A stretch of DNA of 64,000 nucleotides from Epiperipatus broadwayi (lineage: Eukaryota > Onychophora > Udeonychophora > Euonychophora > Peripatidae), in contig JAQFVV010012497.1 in assembly GCA_028023455.1 (NCBI GenBank), positions 2,356,001-2,420,000 of the forward strand, read 5' to 3'. Made by a program: the position numbers and the translations under genes. Each line of letters starts with the position of its first letter. The stretch's first letter is position 1. The notes under the pieces are model-generated. The model saw nothing but the letters and a program-made list of their open reading frames with translations. It was not told the origin of the DNA and made no database searches. Shown here one piece after another: positions 1 through 12,200 of this stretch.

Positions 1-486
1 ATATTTATATATGAGCAAATCTGAAGTACTGGCACAGAAGGTATGACTATAGAACAGTCACTTTGAATTACTATATATAACTTATATAAATATTTGAGTC
101 GTAGTAATGAGAGGATTCCTTTTGGGATTCCTTTTATTGCTGCATAAATTCTATATCTTGTATGGGTCAGAGGGTATTCATTTATTATTTAACACTCGCA
201 AAAAGCATTTGCACAATTTGATAACTTAAGTATCATTATATTATCTAATCATTACTGATACCCTGACTTTCTATCTTAATGATTCAATGTTTAATTACAA
301 TACAAATATTTATAAAATTCAATGCGTTTTCATATTGTATAAATCAAAAGTATAAAGGCAACTCATATTTATTAGTCCCTTCTATAAATTCTCTCTGTAC
401 TCAGATATAACCCACTGTAATAAAACCACTTTTAAACCTGCTTATTCTTTGATTGATTAAAATATCAAGTTAATTATAGACAAGTT

Positions 487-863
487 AATACATTGTACAG
501 GCTTGAACCTGCATTTATATATGTAATATATGTAGAATTCGAACTCAGACTTTCACATGACCCACTACTCTCAGTGCCATCCCATATTGCTGACCAACCT
601 GATCACACACATGCTGAAAAGATAAATAATCACCAATATACATATTTCATGCTAAACCAGCAATCATCAGTTGGTCTAGCATTGATTCTATATATGTATG
701 GAAATAGTAATCATTTCCAACTGATAATTGCTGTTTTAGCATGAAATACAAATATTGGTGATTATTTATCTTTTCAACATGTATGTGATCAGGTGGATCA
801 GCAATATGAGATGGCACTGAGAGTAGTGGGTCATGTGAAAGTCTGAGTTCAAATCTCACATAT
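487..863. mobile_element. Fold-back (inverted-repeat) tRNA-like element, copy 1
   Basis: The two halves are inverted copies of each other: the sequence from about 510-690 recurs reversed at about 700-860, so both strands translate to nearly the same pseudo-peptide. Each outer end carries a B-box-like motif (GAGTTCAAATCTC at the right, its inverted counterpart at the left), so tRNA-like promoters point outward. The 14-bp sequence ATTATAGACAAGTT occurs directly on both sides (473-486 and 864-877), a clear target-site duplication, and the interrupted RTE sequence reads on across it. A duplication this long is typical of LINE-mediated insertion rather than a cut-and-paste MITE. A related, longer copy lies at 60185-60754. 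Confidence 0.8.
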
Positions 864-879
864 ATTATAGACAAGTTGT

Positions 880-1400
880 AGCTATCTTGATAAAAAATTT
901 GTATAGAAGTGATAAAAGATTGATAACTCTATAATTTCTAATATCTTCTTCATCACCTTTCTTAAATATCAATATTATTATTGCATTCTTCTAACTATCT
1001 AATACATCTTCACCATTTATGATATAAAACTTTGCAAACAATTTTTCTATTTCATCTCCTGCTTCTTTTAAGATATTGATTATAATTCCATCATTTCCTG
1101 GAGCCTTTCCCTTCTTCATAAAATTAATTGCCTGCCTAATTTCTTCATTTAAAATACTGGATACTTTACAAAATATCATAACTGAAAAGAAAAATTGTTT
1201 CTTTTTTCATTATTGCTACATATTTTTTTATAGAATTTTTCCATATATATCTCTATTTATAATAATGACTCCACATTTTCTTCTTATCGCAGAAATATCT
1301 TTTGTTCTAATATCAAAATAATGTTTAACATTTCTGAGATTTTTATTTTCTTCTATAGCTTTTCCTATAAATGTACAATTATATTTTCTTTTATCACTAT
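880..1400 (-). pseudogene. RTE linker and reverse transcriptase N-terminus, degenerate
   Basis: Around 1370-1240 the minus strand reads AIEENKNLRNVKHYF...ISAIRR...GVIIINRD, which matches the RTE linker 'AIEKNKSLKKVKR..L..GK..I..L....G.VITDR'. At 1179-991 it continues as NEEIRQAINFMKKGKAPGND followed by GIIINILKEAGDEIEKLFAKF (RT domain 0 to 1). At about 985-885 it reads [20 protein letters not shown] and [21 protein letters not shown] (RT domain 2). Frame changes interrupt it. It ends where the fold-back element is inserted and resumes beyond it at about 470-390 (FKSGF, then NKYELPL). Confidence 0.8.
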
Positions 1401-1699
1401 TAACTCTTTTTTATTCCATTTTACAAAACTCTAGATATTCAATTCTTTTTAAATATGGATTAATTTTATATATTTTCATATTCCTTTTTTTTTTTTTCAT
1501 ACATTGTCATCTCAATAGAAAACTTATTGGTATTGCTTTTTTTTAATATCAATTATCTTCTTACTGATTTCAATTGAATCTGAACCATCTTCAATATCTG
1601 TTTAATATTTTAAAGGGATTTGCAAGTTATAATTTATTAGCGTTTCTAGAGGTCAGGTATATCAACTGTTAATACTGTTTTTCTTGATAATTCTTGTGT

Positions 1700-2335
1700 C
1701 TCTAGTTTTGCATTAACATATTAAAATCTTGAAATGAATTTTTTTTTTTTAAATTCAAAATATAATCCGCTTTTGATGTATGTTCATCTGAATGTTTCCC
1801 ATGTCCATTTCCATTTAGCAATTTTTTCAAAGAAAAAAAGTAATCTGAGTTCTCTCTCATTTCTATCACTATAGCCAAATTTAACCAAAACATTTTCATG
1901 CTTCAATCCTTTACCAATTCTAGGATTAAAATCTCCCATGACAATTTAAAAATGTTTTTGATTCGATCAAAAGCATTTTGTACATCTATATGAAAGTCTT
2001 CTGCTTCATCAACACAATGAGAATTTGTATATACTTGAATTATCTGCATTTGTTATCTTCCATTAAACTGAATAACTAACCTTGTTATTCTGTTTGATAA
2101 ACCATTAATCTCCACAATGTTGTTTTTTCACTTTTTATTTATAATGAATTTCACTCCACTTGTACTTCCAATATTTATGTCTTATAGTAAAATACATGTC
2201 TGCTTTATAAATCAATTGTCCAACAATGTCCCATTATTAGATAATTCTTCTAATTAATGAAATCTTCCTTTACTTGTAAATGATCTATAGTTGTAAGTAT
2301 CTAAATAAAGAGTTACCAAATGGCAGCCTGTGACT
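1700..2335 (-). pseudogene. RTE endonuclease domain, degenerate
   Basis: The minus strand encodes a broken APE-type endonuclease. Near 2110-2050 it reads INGLSNRITRLVIQFNGR, then MQIIQVYTNSH, then a region matching the EEFY.D....IK..FK..WEILILELVK stretch before the phosphodiesterase core. At 1899-1702 it reads KFGY-like residues, then GNGHGKHSDEHTSK and ADYIL, equivalent to the KNEIDYIL motif of RTE endonucleases. Several frameshifts separate the pieces, so no continuous product is possible. The GC-richer patch at 2330-2430 just upstream may be the 5' end of the element. Confidence 0.75.
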
Positions 2336-2430
2336 GCAAATCAGTTAATTTTTAGTACCGTTTGCCGCCAGCTGCTGCCTTAGCATAGCCTCCTGGGGAG
2401 TAAGGACCATGATTTAGTTTTGTCTATCAT

Positions 2431-3714
2431 GAATGTAAATATTTATTTTAAAAAAAAAGTTAAATTACAGATGCATTCTTCCTGTCTTCAAGAAAACTTA
2501 ACTGATATTTCATTAAAAAAAGACCATGGTATTTCTTGATTTTAAACTCAGAAGTAAATAGCCAATAAGCTCACTATGATGGTTGATATGTGTTGGTAAA
2601 CAGCCTATTCATGTTCATTTGCTATATAATAATCATATAGTAATAACAACTGCCATGATAAGAGTATATGGAGAGAACATTAGGAATTGCCTTATTCAAT
2701 TTCTTTGAAGTTTCAAAGACGAATCAAAGAATCTCCTTTCAGTTAACAGCAAATTCATAATTCTTTATTATTTTGTTTTATGGGTGTGTAGGCCGTTTTC
2801 CATGCTCTCATTACACTATTGCTTATGTATGTTTTTTCATCTTGCTTGCAAGTTGTCAATCAGTGGATTTCTCAAGCAATATTTTATGCTAAAGAAATAG
2901 TGAGTAATTCCCATTTACAGTGATTAACCATTGTTATTTCCTTGTAGTTTAATGTATTAAATGTCTGAGATTTTATATGCATATATACATATTGGCACAA
3001 ACAAATATGTAATTTTTATTTTATAAACGTTTTTTTGTAATTTATAAAATAAAGATATTATTTCTTATATAAAGTGAGTCTTTTTGAATAGTCAATATAC
3101 TTTGTATAAATAAGCAATAGTGGAATGTAATTGCTCACTAACCTGTAATTTCATATATCATCCTTTCAAAATCAATATATATATATGTTATAATTTTTAA
3201 CTGTTACTTAAGTTATGGATTCCATTTAAAAAATTTAAATACTTTATAGAATCGATTTTAATTGCATTTCAAGACTGTTCATCTGATATATATATTATAA
3301 CACAAAATACACTGTATATAAATGCAAATGTGTAAATATATTTGCATTTTTATATACATGTAGTTTATGTAGATGTAATAAATATTAAAAAATAATAATT
3401 TGCATGCAGAATTGTAAAATAATTCTGTTTTCCTAAACTACTTTTTTAAAATCTAATTTTCATTTATAATTAGACTATATTTACAATTCAAAAAAATATT
3501 TGTTCACAAAATCGAATTTCACTTTCATTGATGTTGAAGATAGTGATCACAAAGTAAAAATGACTCTGCTGGCAATGATATTATTTTCTTTAAATAATAG
3601 TTGGAACTGCATACACTATAAAAACTCATCAAAAACAAGAACTCTATTTTTTCTTTTTTCTCTGTAAGACTGATGTTACAGTGATACTTCCTTTTTCTAG
3701 GCAATTTCTCCGAA
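2431..3714. other. AT-rich non-coding stretch
   Basis: No open frame, RNA gene or recognised repeat. A short hairpin at about 3314-3357 has arms around TATAAATGCAAAT and its complement. Confidence 0.5.
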
Positions 3715-3815
3715 TATAATTCTGCAGGGTTGAGTGAGCAGAGTTGTAGAACCTGCTTGTTCAGTTACATCATTCCTGGAGTTTAAACTTCTTATGAGCT
3801 CCTAAGCAATAAACA
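3715..3815 (+). repeat. tRNA-derived SINE, family B, fragment (copy 1)
   Basis: The 3' half matches four other places in the window: a TCACTCCTGG-like block, then AAACTT(C/T)TTATGAGCTCC, ending in AAGCAATAAA. Copies 2-5 are at 15081-15175 (minus), 41041-41140, 41168-41270 and 56522-56620 (minus). The tRNA-like 5' half is poorly preserved here. Confidence 0.6.
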
Positions 3816-4584
3816 ATTCAATTGATTATGTTTTGAATAACTGTACAATTATGCAGATTATACTTTAATGTTGCTGTTCTCTTTCATTTAGCTGATATAT
3901 AATATCCATCAAAGAATATATATACTGATTAGGGAATAAAAAATACAATGCATAAAAATTTTATCATAGGGACAAAACCTCAGTAAATAATAATCTTTCA
4001 TTGACTCTAAACTTGACCAAAATGTCTTTCATTTTATTTATTATTATAATAAAAAACACATTCATTTCTTTTATAATTTTACATTAACATTAATAATAAG
4101 TTATTGCATTTCAATTATATAGTACCATCTGAGAAACAGAAATCTATAGTCTGCATATATACAAAAAAATAATATAAACTTTGCATGGTTTGGGTTCCAT
4201 CAGTAAACCATGGATTCAAACAAATGTTCATTAAGATATATATATATAGTCATTGGATTTGTATATAAATATCATGGATAACAACTGTTTTATAATATGA
4301 ATGATATTACAACCTTGCTTTCTAAAAATGATGAAATAAAATATTTAATACTTAATACATCAAAGCAAAACAAAAAATATTTTAATTTGACTTCAATAAT
4401 TTTAATATATTTATTTTATAAGTAATATGTAATTTAGTCATGCAAGATTAAAAACAATTAGAATAAATGAAATAACATCCTCCATATAATATATACATAT
4501 TAAATAGATATTAATGTTATATGACAAATCAAACACAGAACCATAAATGACAAATACAGTCCATAAACTGTATGATTAATATTA

Positions 4585-5757
4585 AGAATTTGTTTAAATA
4601 CAATGTAATTCAATGCAGCTTGGCTTCAGTTTTTATTTTAAGTAATTCATTCTCAGGGAGTTCCACTACCTGGTATAAACAATAGTACTGACTCTTAAGT
4701 TATTGTATTCAATATTTACTTGTTATTTTTTATTTATTAAAATAATATAGAACCACAAAAGTCCAAAGGATTGTAATTTAATTTTTTCAAAAATGTAAAT
4801 GCAGTAAAAAAAAAATAAAACATGATTAAGCAAACTATAATAAACATAGTTATTCATGTTGGCAGACAGACATCACTTTTCACGCAGGCACTATCCCATA
4901 ATTTTGAAAATATTAATATTTATTTAAATACAATATAATTCAATGCAGTACTTACATAGTATGCCTGCTGGGAGTTTGCCATCAGTTTTTATTTTAAATA
5001 ACCCATTTTCAGGGGTTTTCAATACTTGATATAAACAATAGGGCTTACTCTAAGTTATCGTATTCAATATTTACTTGGTTTTTTTACTTATTAAAATGAT
5101 AAAGAATCACTAAAGACCAAACCATATATGAGAAAATAATTTTCAAAAAAAAAAAAAAATGTAAACAAATATTTCGACACTGAAAATGGATTATTTAAAA
5201 TAAAATGCCTGCGTATTTTAAATGAATGTTAATTTTAAAAAATTTGAAAACATTTTTTAATAAATTCAATTCACAACATAATGTTCAAACAATAACACAT
5301 GGTGAACCCTTTACATGTGGTGAACAGTTGGTTAATTAAAATTACCTTTTTTTTTAACATTTCTTTTTTACTTTACCTTTTTTGGAAGTATGATTAAAAT
5401 TTGGAATCTTCCATTGACAGAACAAAAGGCAGTGAAATATTTTCAAAATTATGGGATAGTGCCCATCCGAAAAGTGATGTCTGTTCTCTGACATGAATAA
5501 CCATGTTTGTTACAGTCTGCTTAATCATGTTTTATTTTTATTTTCTTTACTGCATTTACATTAAAAAAACTTTTTAATTATGACCCTTTGGACTTTTGTG
5601 TTTCTTTACTATTTTAATAAATAAAACAAAAAGTAAATATTAAATACAGTATGCTAGAGTCAGTCATATTGTTTATATCATGTGTTGAAAGCCCCTGAAA
5701 AATGGATTATTTAAAATAAAAATGAATGACAAGCGTTCGGCAGGCATACTATGTGAG
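4585..5757. repeat. Nested direct and inverted repeat cluster
   Basis: About 290 bp at 4620-4910 (from a TTTTTATTTTAAGTAATTCATT-like start to ACTATCCCATAATTTTGAA) is repeated in part in the same direction at 4950-5110, and nearly whole in reverse at 5425-5757. The outer part of the right arm matches the second left copy (ACATAGTATGCCTGC at 4957 and its complement at 5740). This looks like an inverted-repeat transposon that suffered an internal duplication or was hit by a second copy. No coding potential or clear target duplication was found. Confidence 0.6.
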
Positions 5758-5781
5758 CATCTTTAATGCATAACTGTAATA

Positions 5782-6714
5782 CACCTGGGTCTCATTTTAT
5801 GCAGTAGATAGGTTCCACAGAAAACCCGCATTAAAAAAATCACAAAAATAGACTTAACTTACCTTGAAAAATGGGGGATAATAATTTTCGAAATTCACAT
5901 AAAAGCAAAGCAACAAGGAAAAATTACTTTAAAATTCGCATTAAAAAAATAAGCGAATAAAGTATGACTAATAAAAAATTTTAATTATTTGAAAAAATTT
6001 AATACAAGACAATTTTTTTTTACTTTTTTTACATTTTTCATACATATTTTAATCATTACCGCTAGCGTTCATTTGTAAACTGGTAAAAAAATCAGATTCG
6101 ATGTGATGTATTGTGGTTTCTCCTTAAATGAAGTCAAGAATCTCTCAGCAATTATGCCCAGAGAAACCTGTTAGCCACTTTATTTTTATTTGTGATGTGA
6201 TGTACAACTAGCACCACTTTCAGTCTTGAGCTGTGTTAATGATTTTCTGTTTCATGAGGTTGCAATCAAAACAAAAAGATTATATATTATTATTAGAATG
6301 ATTATTTTCAGTTTATAAAATCTTCGTTTTTTATTTTAAAAATCTAAAAGATTATTTCTGTTATATATAACAAAATATGTTTTAAAAGTTTAAATTTTTT
6401 GAATATTTATTGCGATATTTTTATAAGTAAGTATAAATCTATTATTATTATTTACTCATTAGTATAAATAGGTTATTTACATAGAAGTTAAGATTCTAAA
6501 TACAGCTTCAGGCCATGTTTACGTTAGCTACTAATATAACGTTATATTTTTGAAAAAAAAAAAGTATTTCAAGTCAAAATAAGTTATTAATAATTTAAAT
6601 TTCTTGATATCTAATTAATAAATATAGTGAAATATGAAAGATATTAAGAAGAAACATGAATCACATAACTTCAAAATCACATTAAAATAATCCGCATAAA
6701 ATAAGACCCAGGTG
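5782..6714. mobile_element. TA-flanked pogo/Tigger-type non-autonomous element, copy A
   Basis: It starts CACCTGGGTCTCATTTTATG and ends with the inverted ...TAAGACCCAGGTG, flanked on each side by TA. Inner sequence near both ends is also partly complementary (runs of CGCATAAA-type words). It is 933 bp, has no open frame, and shares its ends and much of its interior with copies at 7082-8264 and 12739-13629. The TA duplication and terminal inverted repeats point to the Tc1/mariner-pogo superfamily; the transposase remnant in copy B supports pogo/Tigger. Confidence 0.85.
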
Positions 6715-7081
6715 TATAGTCGTTCTTCAAAGCCAATTTTGTCAGATCCGAATAATCATAAAAAGTTATGATCACTACCGCACAGTAAACAGTTAAATTG
6801 AATTCCAGGGCTTAATCAATGGTTTCTCCCTAAAACATTATGTTTTTCTATTATTTTGAAATTTATCTATGAAACAAATTTAACATTCACTAAACATGCA
6901 CATTGCAGATAGTATATTCTATTGTTAATTATAATAATGTTCCCTGAGTTACATATTGTTTTATAAACATGTGCATGTTCACATTTAAAACTTCTTGCTA
7001 ATTAAAACATTTAATGTTTTTTTTAAAATATCTTCATTTAGGATTTTCCTGAAGGTTTGTGATGATAGTATTTTAGTTGTA

Positions 7082-8264
7082 CACCTGGGTCTCGTTTTAT
7101 GCGATAGATAGGTTCCTCAGAAAACCAGCACAAAAAAAATCGCTCAAAAATAGACGTAACTTACCTTGAAAAAGGGGGAATATGGACTGTGATTTTTCAA
7201 AAATCGCATAAAAGCAAAGCACCAACGTAAAATTACTTTAAAATTCGCACAAAAAAAATAAGGAAATAAAATATGACTAATAAAAAATTTCAAATTTGAA
7301 AAAAATTGATACAAGACAAACTTTTTTTAACTATAATATTTAATTTTATTCAAAACAATATGTATTTTTATGCATATATTTTTTTATACACGTTTTAATT
7401 ATTATCGCTATTTGCCGATAAACAGGTTCGTTTGCAAACTGGTAAAAAAATCAGATTCTTCACAAGAGGAAATACAACTAGCACCAACTTCACTCTCATG
7501 TTGTGTTAATGGTTTTCTGGTGACAACGTAATTAATAATTAATCTTTGAGATGATGATTGTATTAATTGTTTATGAAGCTAGCGATATCCAGACATACAA
7601 CCATTTAGCTCTCATTGGAATTTAAGAGCACGTTCGTGATTAGTGTCATTAATAAGAAAGTAATTTGCCAACTGATTACAAAGTTGAAGATCTTCTCGAA
7701 TCATTTTTGCAGTGAAAGGAACAGGTTCCACTTCTGTTTCATTATCTTTTTCACATCACATTAATTTCAGGTCACCTTAAGTAATTTTTAAATTGTTAAT
7801 TACAATTAAAAATCAGATTTTAATTTTTAATTGTCAAATTTAATTGTGCCCACTGTTATTACTCATATTTTAAAAATAAACTTGCAGACACTAAATGATT
7901 AATAATTGATTACGTTCTTTTTTAAAAAGCAAAAACAGAATGTGATTTAAAATGCAAAATTAACGCGCACAATGTTTAAACAAATTTACATTATAATCTT
8001 GTAAAAATTAATGTGTGTATACATAAAATGTGGAAATCATGATTTTAATTTCATTATTGCATAACATCTTACTATTATAAAGCACTGAAAATATTGAAAT
8101 TACTAAGATGAAAGTCGAATTCCAATAAGGTGCTATTAGTTTCAATATGACGTAAGTGCGCGAAATTTATTATTTAAAGTAATCGGAGTTCGACTTCCGA
8201 AGAAACATGAATCGCGTAACTTCAAAATCGCGTTAAATAAATCCCGTAAAAGGAGACCCAGGTG
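7082..8264. mobile_element. TA-flanked pogo/Tigger-type element, copy B (longest)
   Basis: It has the same ends as copies A and C (CACCTGGGTCTCGTTTTATG ... GGAGACCCAGGTG) and TA on both sides. At 1183 bp it is the longest, because it retains an extra block at about 7545-7860 that still resembles the C-terminal tail of a Tigger/Jerky-type transposase on the minus strand. It is therefore the copy closest to the autonomous parent. Confidence 0.85.
7545..7755 (-). pseudogene. C-terminal remnant of a pogo/Tigger-like transposase
   Basis: The minus strand reads DNETEVEPVPFTAKMIREDL, then QLCNQLANYFLIND and NHERALKFQ, with one stop after that. The layout (acidic stretch, E.VPFT, then a helix ending in a ...L...YF/FL pattern) is the usual C-terminal tail after the DDE domain in Tigger/Jerky-type transposases. 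The DDE core and the DNA-binding region are absent, so no activity is possible. The assignment is by pattern only and could be wrong, but its position inside a TA-flanked terminal-inverted-repeat element supports it. Confidence 0.55.
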
Positions 8265-8971
8265 TATTTATATATTGGACTATTTCCGACATCTAATATT
8301 AGAAAAATTTAACTTTATTTAAATTTTCAAAATAAATTCAACTATCAGTAATAGCACACAGATAAGTATACACACAACATTTCAAGAGGTACTGTACTGT
8401 TCAGGTGTTGCTGGCCTGACTAGTGACAGTACTAGCATGAGAATAGAACCTGGACTCTTAGATTCTTGAATATTTAATTTTAAGGTAATGCAAGTGAGCC
8501 ATCCTGCCAAAGGCTAATTGCAGGCAAATCTATTTAATGTTTCTTTTGAATATTTAATTTTAAGGTAATGCAAGTGAGCCATCCTGCCAAAGGCTAATTG
8601 CAGGCAAATCTATTTAATGTTTCTTTTTGAAAATTTATTACAAATTAATTTTTTTTTCTAGGACAATTAATTATTCTTTTATTAAATTTTGTAATTTGTC
8701 AGCTCTTTATTCTTTCCATTTACTTTTAATTATTTAATAATTTAGTTGATATTTATATTCATTCATATCTCTTTCTCCTATTCAAATATTGATATATTTC
8801 TTGTCATAAGTCATATAACTTAATACCACTGGTATTTATATTCAATGTTCATTAACCATAACATTAATATTAAATATGCAAAAAAAAAAAACAATCTTTA
8901 GAGTTCTCCTTTAACACAAAGACACATTTGTTTAAATATAGTACTAAAGTTACCAAATTTCAGTTCAAAAC
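8265..8971. other. AT-rich spacer
   Basis: Apart from the 80-bp duplication, the segment 8385-8455 has a tRNA-like TCCAGGTTCTATTCTC on the minus strand and may be an old SINE. Nothing else is recognised. Confidence 0.35.
8468..8627. repeat. Perfect 80-bp tandem duplication
   Basis: Two adjacent copies of an 80-bp unit (8468-8547, 8548-8627), starting GAATATTTAATTTTAAGG, with no difference seen. Perfect identity implies a recent event or an assembly artefact. Confidence 0.9.
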
Positions 8972-9073
8972 TTTAGCCGAGAGGTCATCACAGTTGCCTT
9001 GCAAGCAAGTAGTTGTTTGCAGATGGTTGGGAGTTCGCCTCCCGGCCGATGCTATGACATATGAAAAAAAAAA
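8972..9073 (+). repeat. tRNA-derived SINE, family A (copy 1)
   Basis: A tRNA-like body with GTTGCCTTGCAAGCA and the B-box-like GGGAGTTCGCCTCCC, followed by the family tail CGATGCTATGACA and an A-run. The same tail follows a tRNA-like body at 36179-36266 and 56041-56126. No cloverleaf of a working tRNA can be drawn with confidence. Confidence 0.7.
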
Positions 9074-9210
9074 CTTTTAACTGATCCATTTATTTCCATA
9101 GTTCTCTTCTTCAGTTCTATTGGTAAAAAAATCTGGTAGATCTTATTATGGTTTTATTCCCCAAATTTCACTGCTGACACTTCAAATATTATTGCAAAAA
9201 CAATTTCATT

Positions 9211-9250
9211 GACTATAAATCAAAGATTTTGACTATAAATCAAAGATTTT
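9211..9250. repeat. Perfect 20-bp tandem duplication
   Basis: GACTATAAATCAAAGATTTT occurs twice in direct succession. Confidence 0.9.
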
Positions 9251-12200
9251 AAATGTATCCTTTCCATTTCATTTTGTGTGATTTTTTTTTTTAAGTAATA
9301 GAAAATACTTTTTCTTTGAAATATTGGATTTTCTCAATAGCCACTTTTTTACCTTTTTAAATTTTCATGCACCTTCATGCAATTTTACTGTTTAAAAAAA
9401 GTGAATTTATTCCCTAATTATTTTAACTATTGAAAAATTAGATTGATATATGTTGTTTTTTTTTCTTCAAAATAATATACATATATATCTATTAATATTC
9501 TTGATTTTTTAAAATACTTTTTTTTTAATTAATTAAAAAGCTCTACAGTAACAAATCAAAATTTCTTCATAAATTTTAAAAATAATTCCATATACTTATT
9601 CTTTTTAAAAAAATCAATTGATTATTCAAATATGCAAAAATAAAAAAAAAATAAAAATTAAAAAATAAAAATTTGGAAAATCCTTTAAAATATTTTAGAA
9701 ATTTTATTAAAAAGCATATTGTTATTTTTTCAATTAAATTTAGTTTTAATTTACTTCAAATATAAAATTAGATCTAAGTTAATTATTGTGAATAATTTTA
9801 GAGCAATCTATCAAAACCATCTTTTTTAACATATATTATTTCACCATCGCATTCTTTTTTAATCAATGCATTCATCATCCTTCAATCTATTTTCTCTTTG
9901 AAATTATTAAACTATCAATTCCTCAATGAAAATATCCAAACATCAATTCAGTTATCATTTTCTACCTTTCCATTGCCTTCAAATATATTCAATTATCTCA
10001 CAATTCATATAATTACTTTCTAAAATTGTAATCAGTTCATCAATTATTTAATATACAAATTTATTTCTGTTTGAATCATTTAACTATTTTTTTCATAATT
10101 TTCTCTCATTTTATTTATCATTATACATATATACATATTGTGTGTATATATATATTGGACTTATCCATTTTATTCTTTTATCTCATATTAATATTAGTAT
10201 TATATTAATGTTTAGACTAAATCTCAGTTTCTAGGTATTAACATCATTCAAACACATTGGTGGCATCCAAAAGAAAACAGAAAACTACTAAAGAATAACA
10301 TGTCTCTACCTACTGAAAAAAATGTTTAAATTCAAAAGTAATTTAGCCTTTTCACTCACTTTTTTTCAGTCTCAGTTTTTTTCAAAGTATTCTTTATATA
10401 GAAGGTCAACAAATTAAGGCAAAAAATTTCATGGATAAAAAATGAATATATATTTCAGATTCATCCATGTGTGAAAGCAGTCAATCTTAGCCCAAGATTG
10501 AGCTTCATGATTCTATCTACTAACTTATATTTAAATCCTACATCCTATCCCGCTCCTTTCATGTGTATACATATTTCATGTATATATTTTTGAGATGTGT
10601 GCCTAAAAATTATAAATTTTAATTTTCAATAACATTTTTATTATTATTAATTTTAATTCTTTTTTATTAAAGAACATAGGTGCGACTCAGATATATATAC
10701 ATTACATGAGCAAACATACTAACAAAATATTGATTTTTTAAAAATATTTTATTATACATCATTTTTAAAACTTTTTCTTTTTAAATTGTTTTTTCTATTA
10801 ATCTGTATATTTTTGTAAAATCCAAGATGGAAGATGCAACCGTTAATTGTCCAAAAATAATTAAAGGGGTGGAGACATAATATTGTTTTAATCTTGGGAA
10901 GGTAGTTTTAATTAAAGTTTTACTGAAAATAAAATGGGGAATGGATTAATAGATTTTACTTTTGTATAAACATTTTTGTCAAATCTATTTCTAATCTGTA
11001 AATAGATTTGAATATATTTTTGGAACGTTATCTGATGATTGCATCTTCAAAAACAATGGACAAAGAAATGTAAGATTTTGTTAGATCAGAGATTAGATTT
11101 TGGGCTAGAAATGAGTAATTAAGAGCATTCCACAAATACCTGAGACAAGTATAAAATGGGCTAATTTTGACCACCAAAGAGTAGTTGCTGTTGAGAGAAC
11201 TGTGCAGTTAACGGAATCCACACTGGTTTGAAATTTAAAAATGATGATTAATAGAAATCCCATTATCTTTCTGACCCGTGAGGGTCATCTGCCACTACCA
11301 TGCCATCATTGCTCCCGTAGAATGAAGTAAAAGCCTGATGAAGAACTTTGGAATGCTGATCAGAAGCTTGCTATAATATAAGAACTCGCATGGATCCTTG
11401 AACTGCCATGCATGAACTGGATTTTTTAAAATGGACTCTTAAGAAATTGCGAGGTAATCATCTTCATGCCACCTAAAAGTTAATCTAGCCTAACTAATCT
11501 CATCAAGATTTCTTTCATAACTGATTTAACTTTGTATCATCCTACTATGTAAAAATGTAATTTGCTCTTAAATAATTTCTATAAATGTAATTTTTTCTCA
11601 TATGCTCTAACTTTTTTTAGCTTTGGTGCAGTCATTTCTTTATATGAATTTATGATTTATTTTATTAATATGCCAATCTAGGGCAACCTGGTGAGCTCCA
11701 TTTATAAAGTCCTTTTTTTAAATTAAATTAGACCCCCATGGAGTGAGGTTATCAATTCTCCCTTTTTAAATCTTAAAATGTATTATTAATCAATACGCTC
11801 GCCAGATTGTTTTTCCGAGTTAATCTACTTTATGTTTTAGTATAAAAATTGTTTTGTTCAGCTCCAAATAGAATAAAGTAATTCTGCACGGGGTGAATAC
11901 ATCATTTAAGCTAATTAGTGCTTTGAAATGTTTTTAAATGTTATTTGTTTAAGTTCTGAAAGGGTGGCCTATTATTTGTTTTCTATAACCTCTAGTCTTA
12001 ACTTTATTTTCATACTCTTAAAATACCAAATGTTTAAATATTCTAGTTATTATCAAAATCTATGAAGGTAGGATTGAATTATTTTAAATAGCAGAAAAAG
12101 GAGGGGGTAAAATCTTAATATATTTATTTTATTTAAAGGAAATCTTCTCTTTATATATATTATAGTGGTATAGCGTATCATTCGTATAAATTATGGCATT

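Larger units (their letters stand above)
1..2430 (-). mobile_element. RTE-clade non-LTR retrotransposon relic (5' end at right)
   Basis: Reading the minus strand gives, in RTE order, an AP-endonuclease domain (about 2335-1700), a linker (about 1560-1180) and the N-terminal half of the reverse transcriptase (about 1180-1, continuing out of the window). Recognisable pieces include [48 protein letters not shown] and KYELPL, all in the order expected for RTE/BovB-like proteins. The frame changes many times and stops are frequent, so it is an old dead copy. A fold-back element (487-863) is inserted inside the RT region. Continuity of the RT reading on both sides of that insertion supports both calls. 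Clade assignment comes from remembered family motifs, not a search. Confidence 0.8.

Noticed and set aside
493-874. Two similar short proteins on opposite strands
   Set aside because: They are the two arms of the palindromic fold-back element, not genes.
8972-9073. Functional tRNA gene
   Set aside because: The B-box is good but the acceptor and D arms do not pair convincingly, and the same tail appears in two other copies, so it is a SINE.
11335-11375. Second hammerhead (CTGATGA word)
   Set aside because: No stem II or GAAA core follows, so the fold cannot form.
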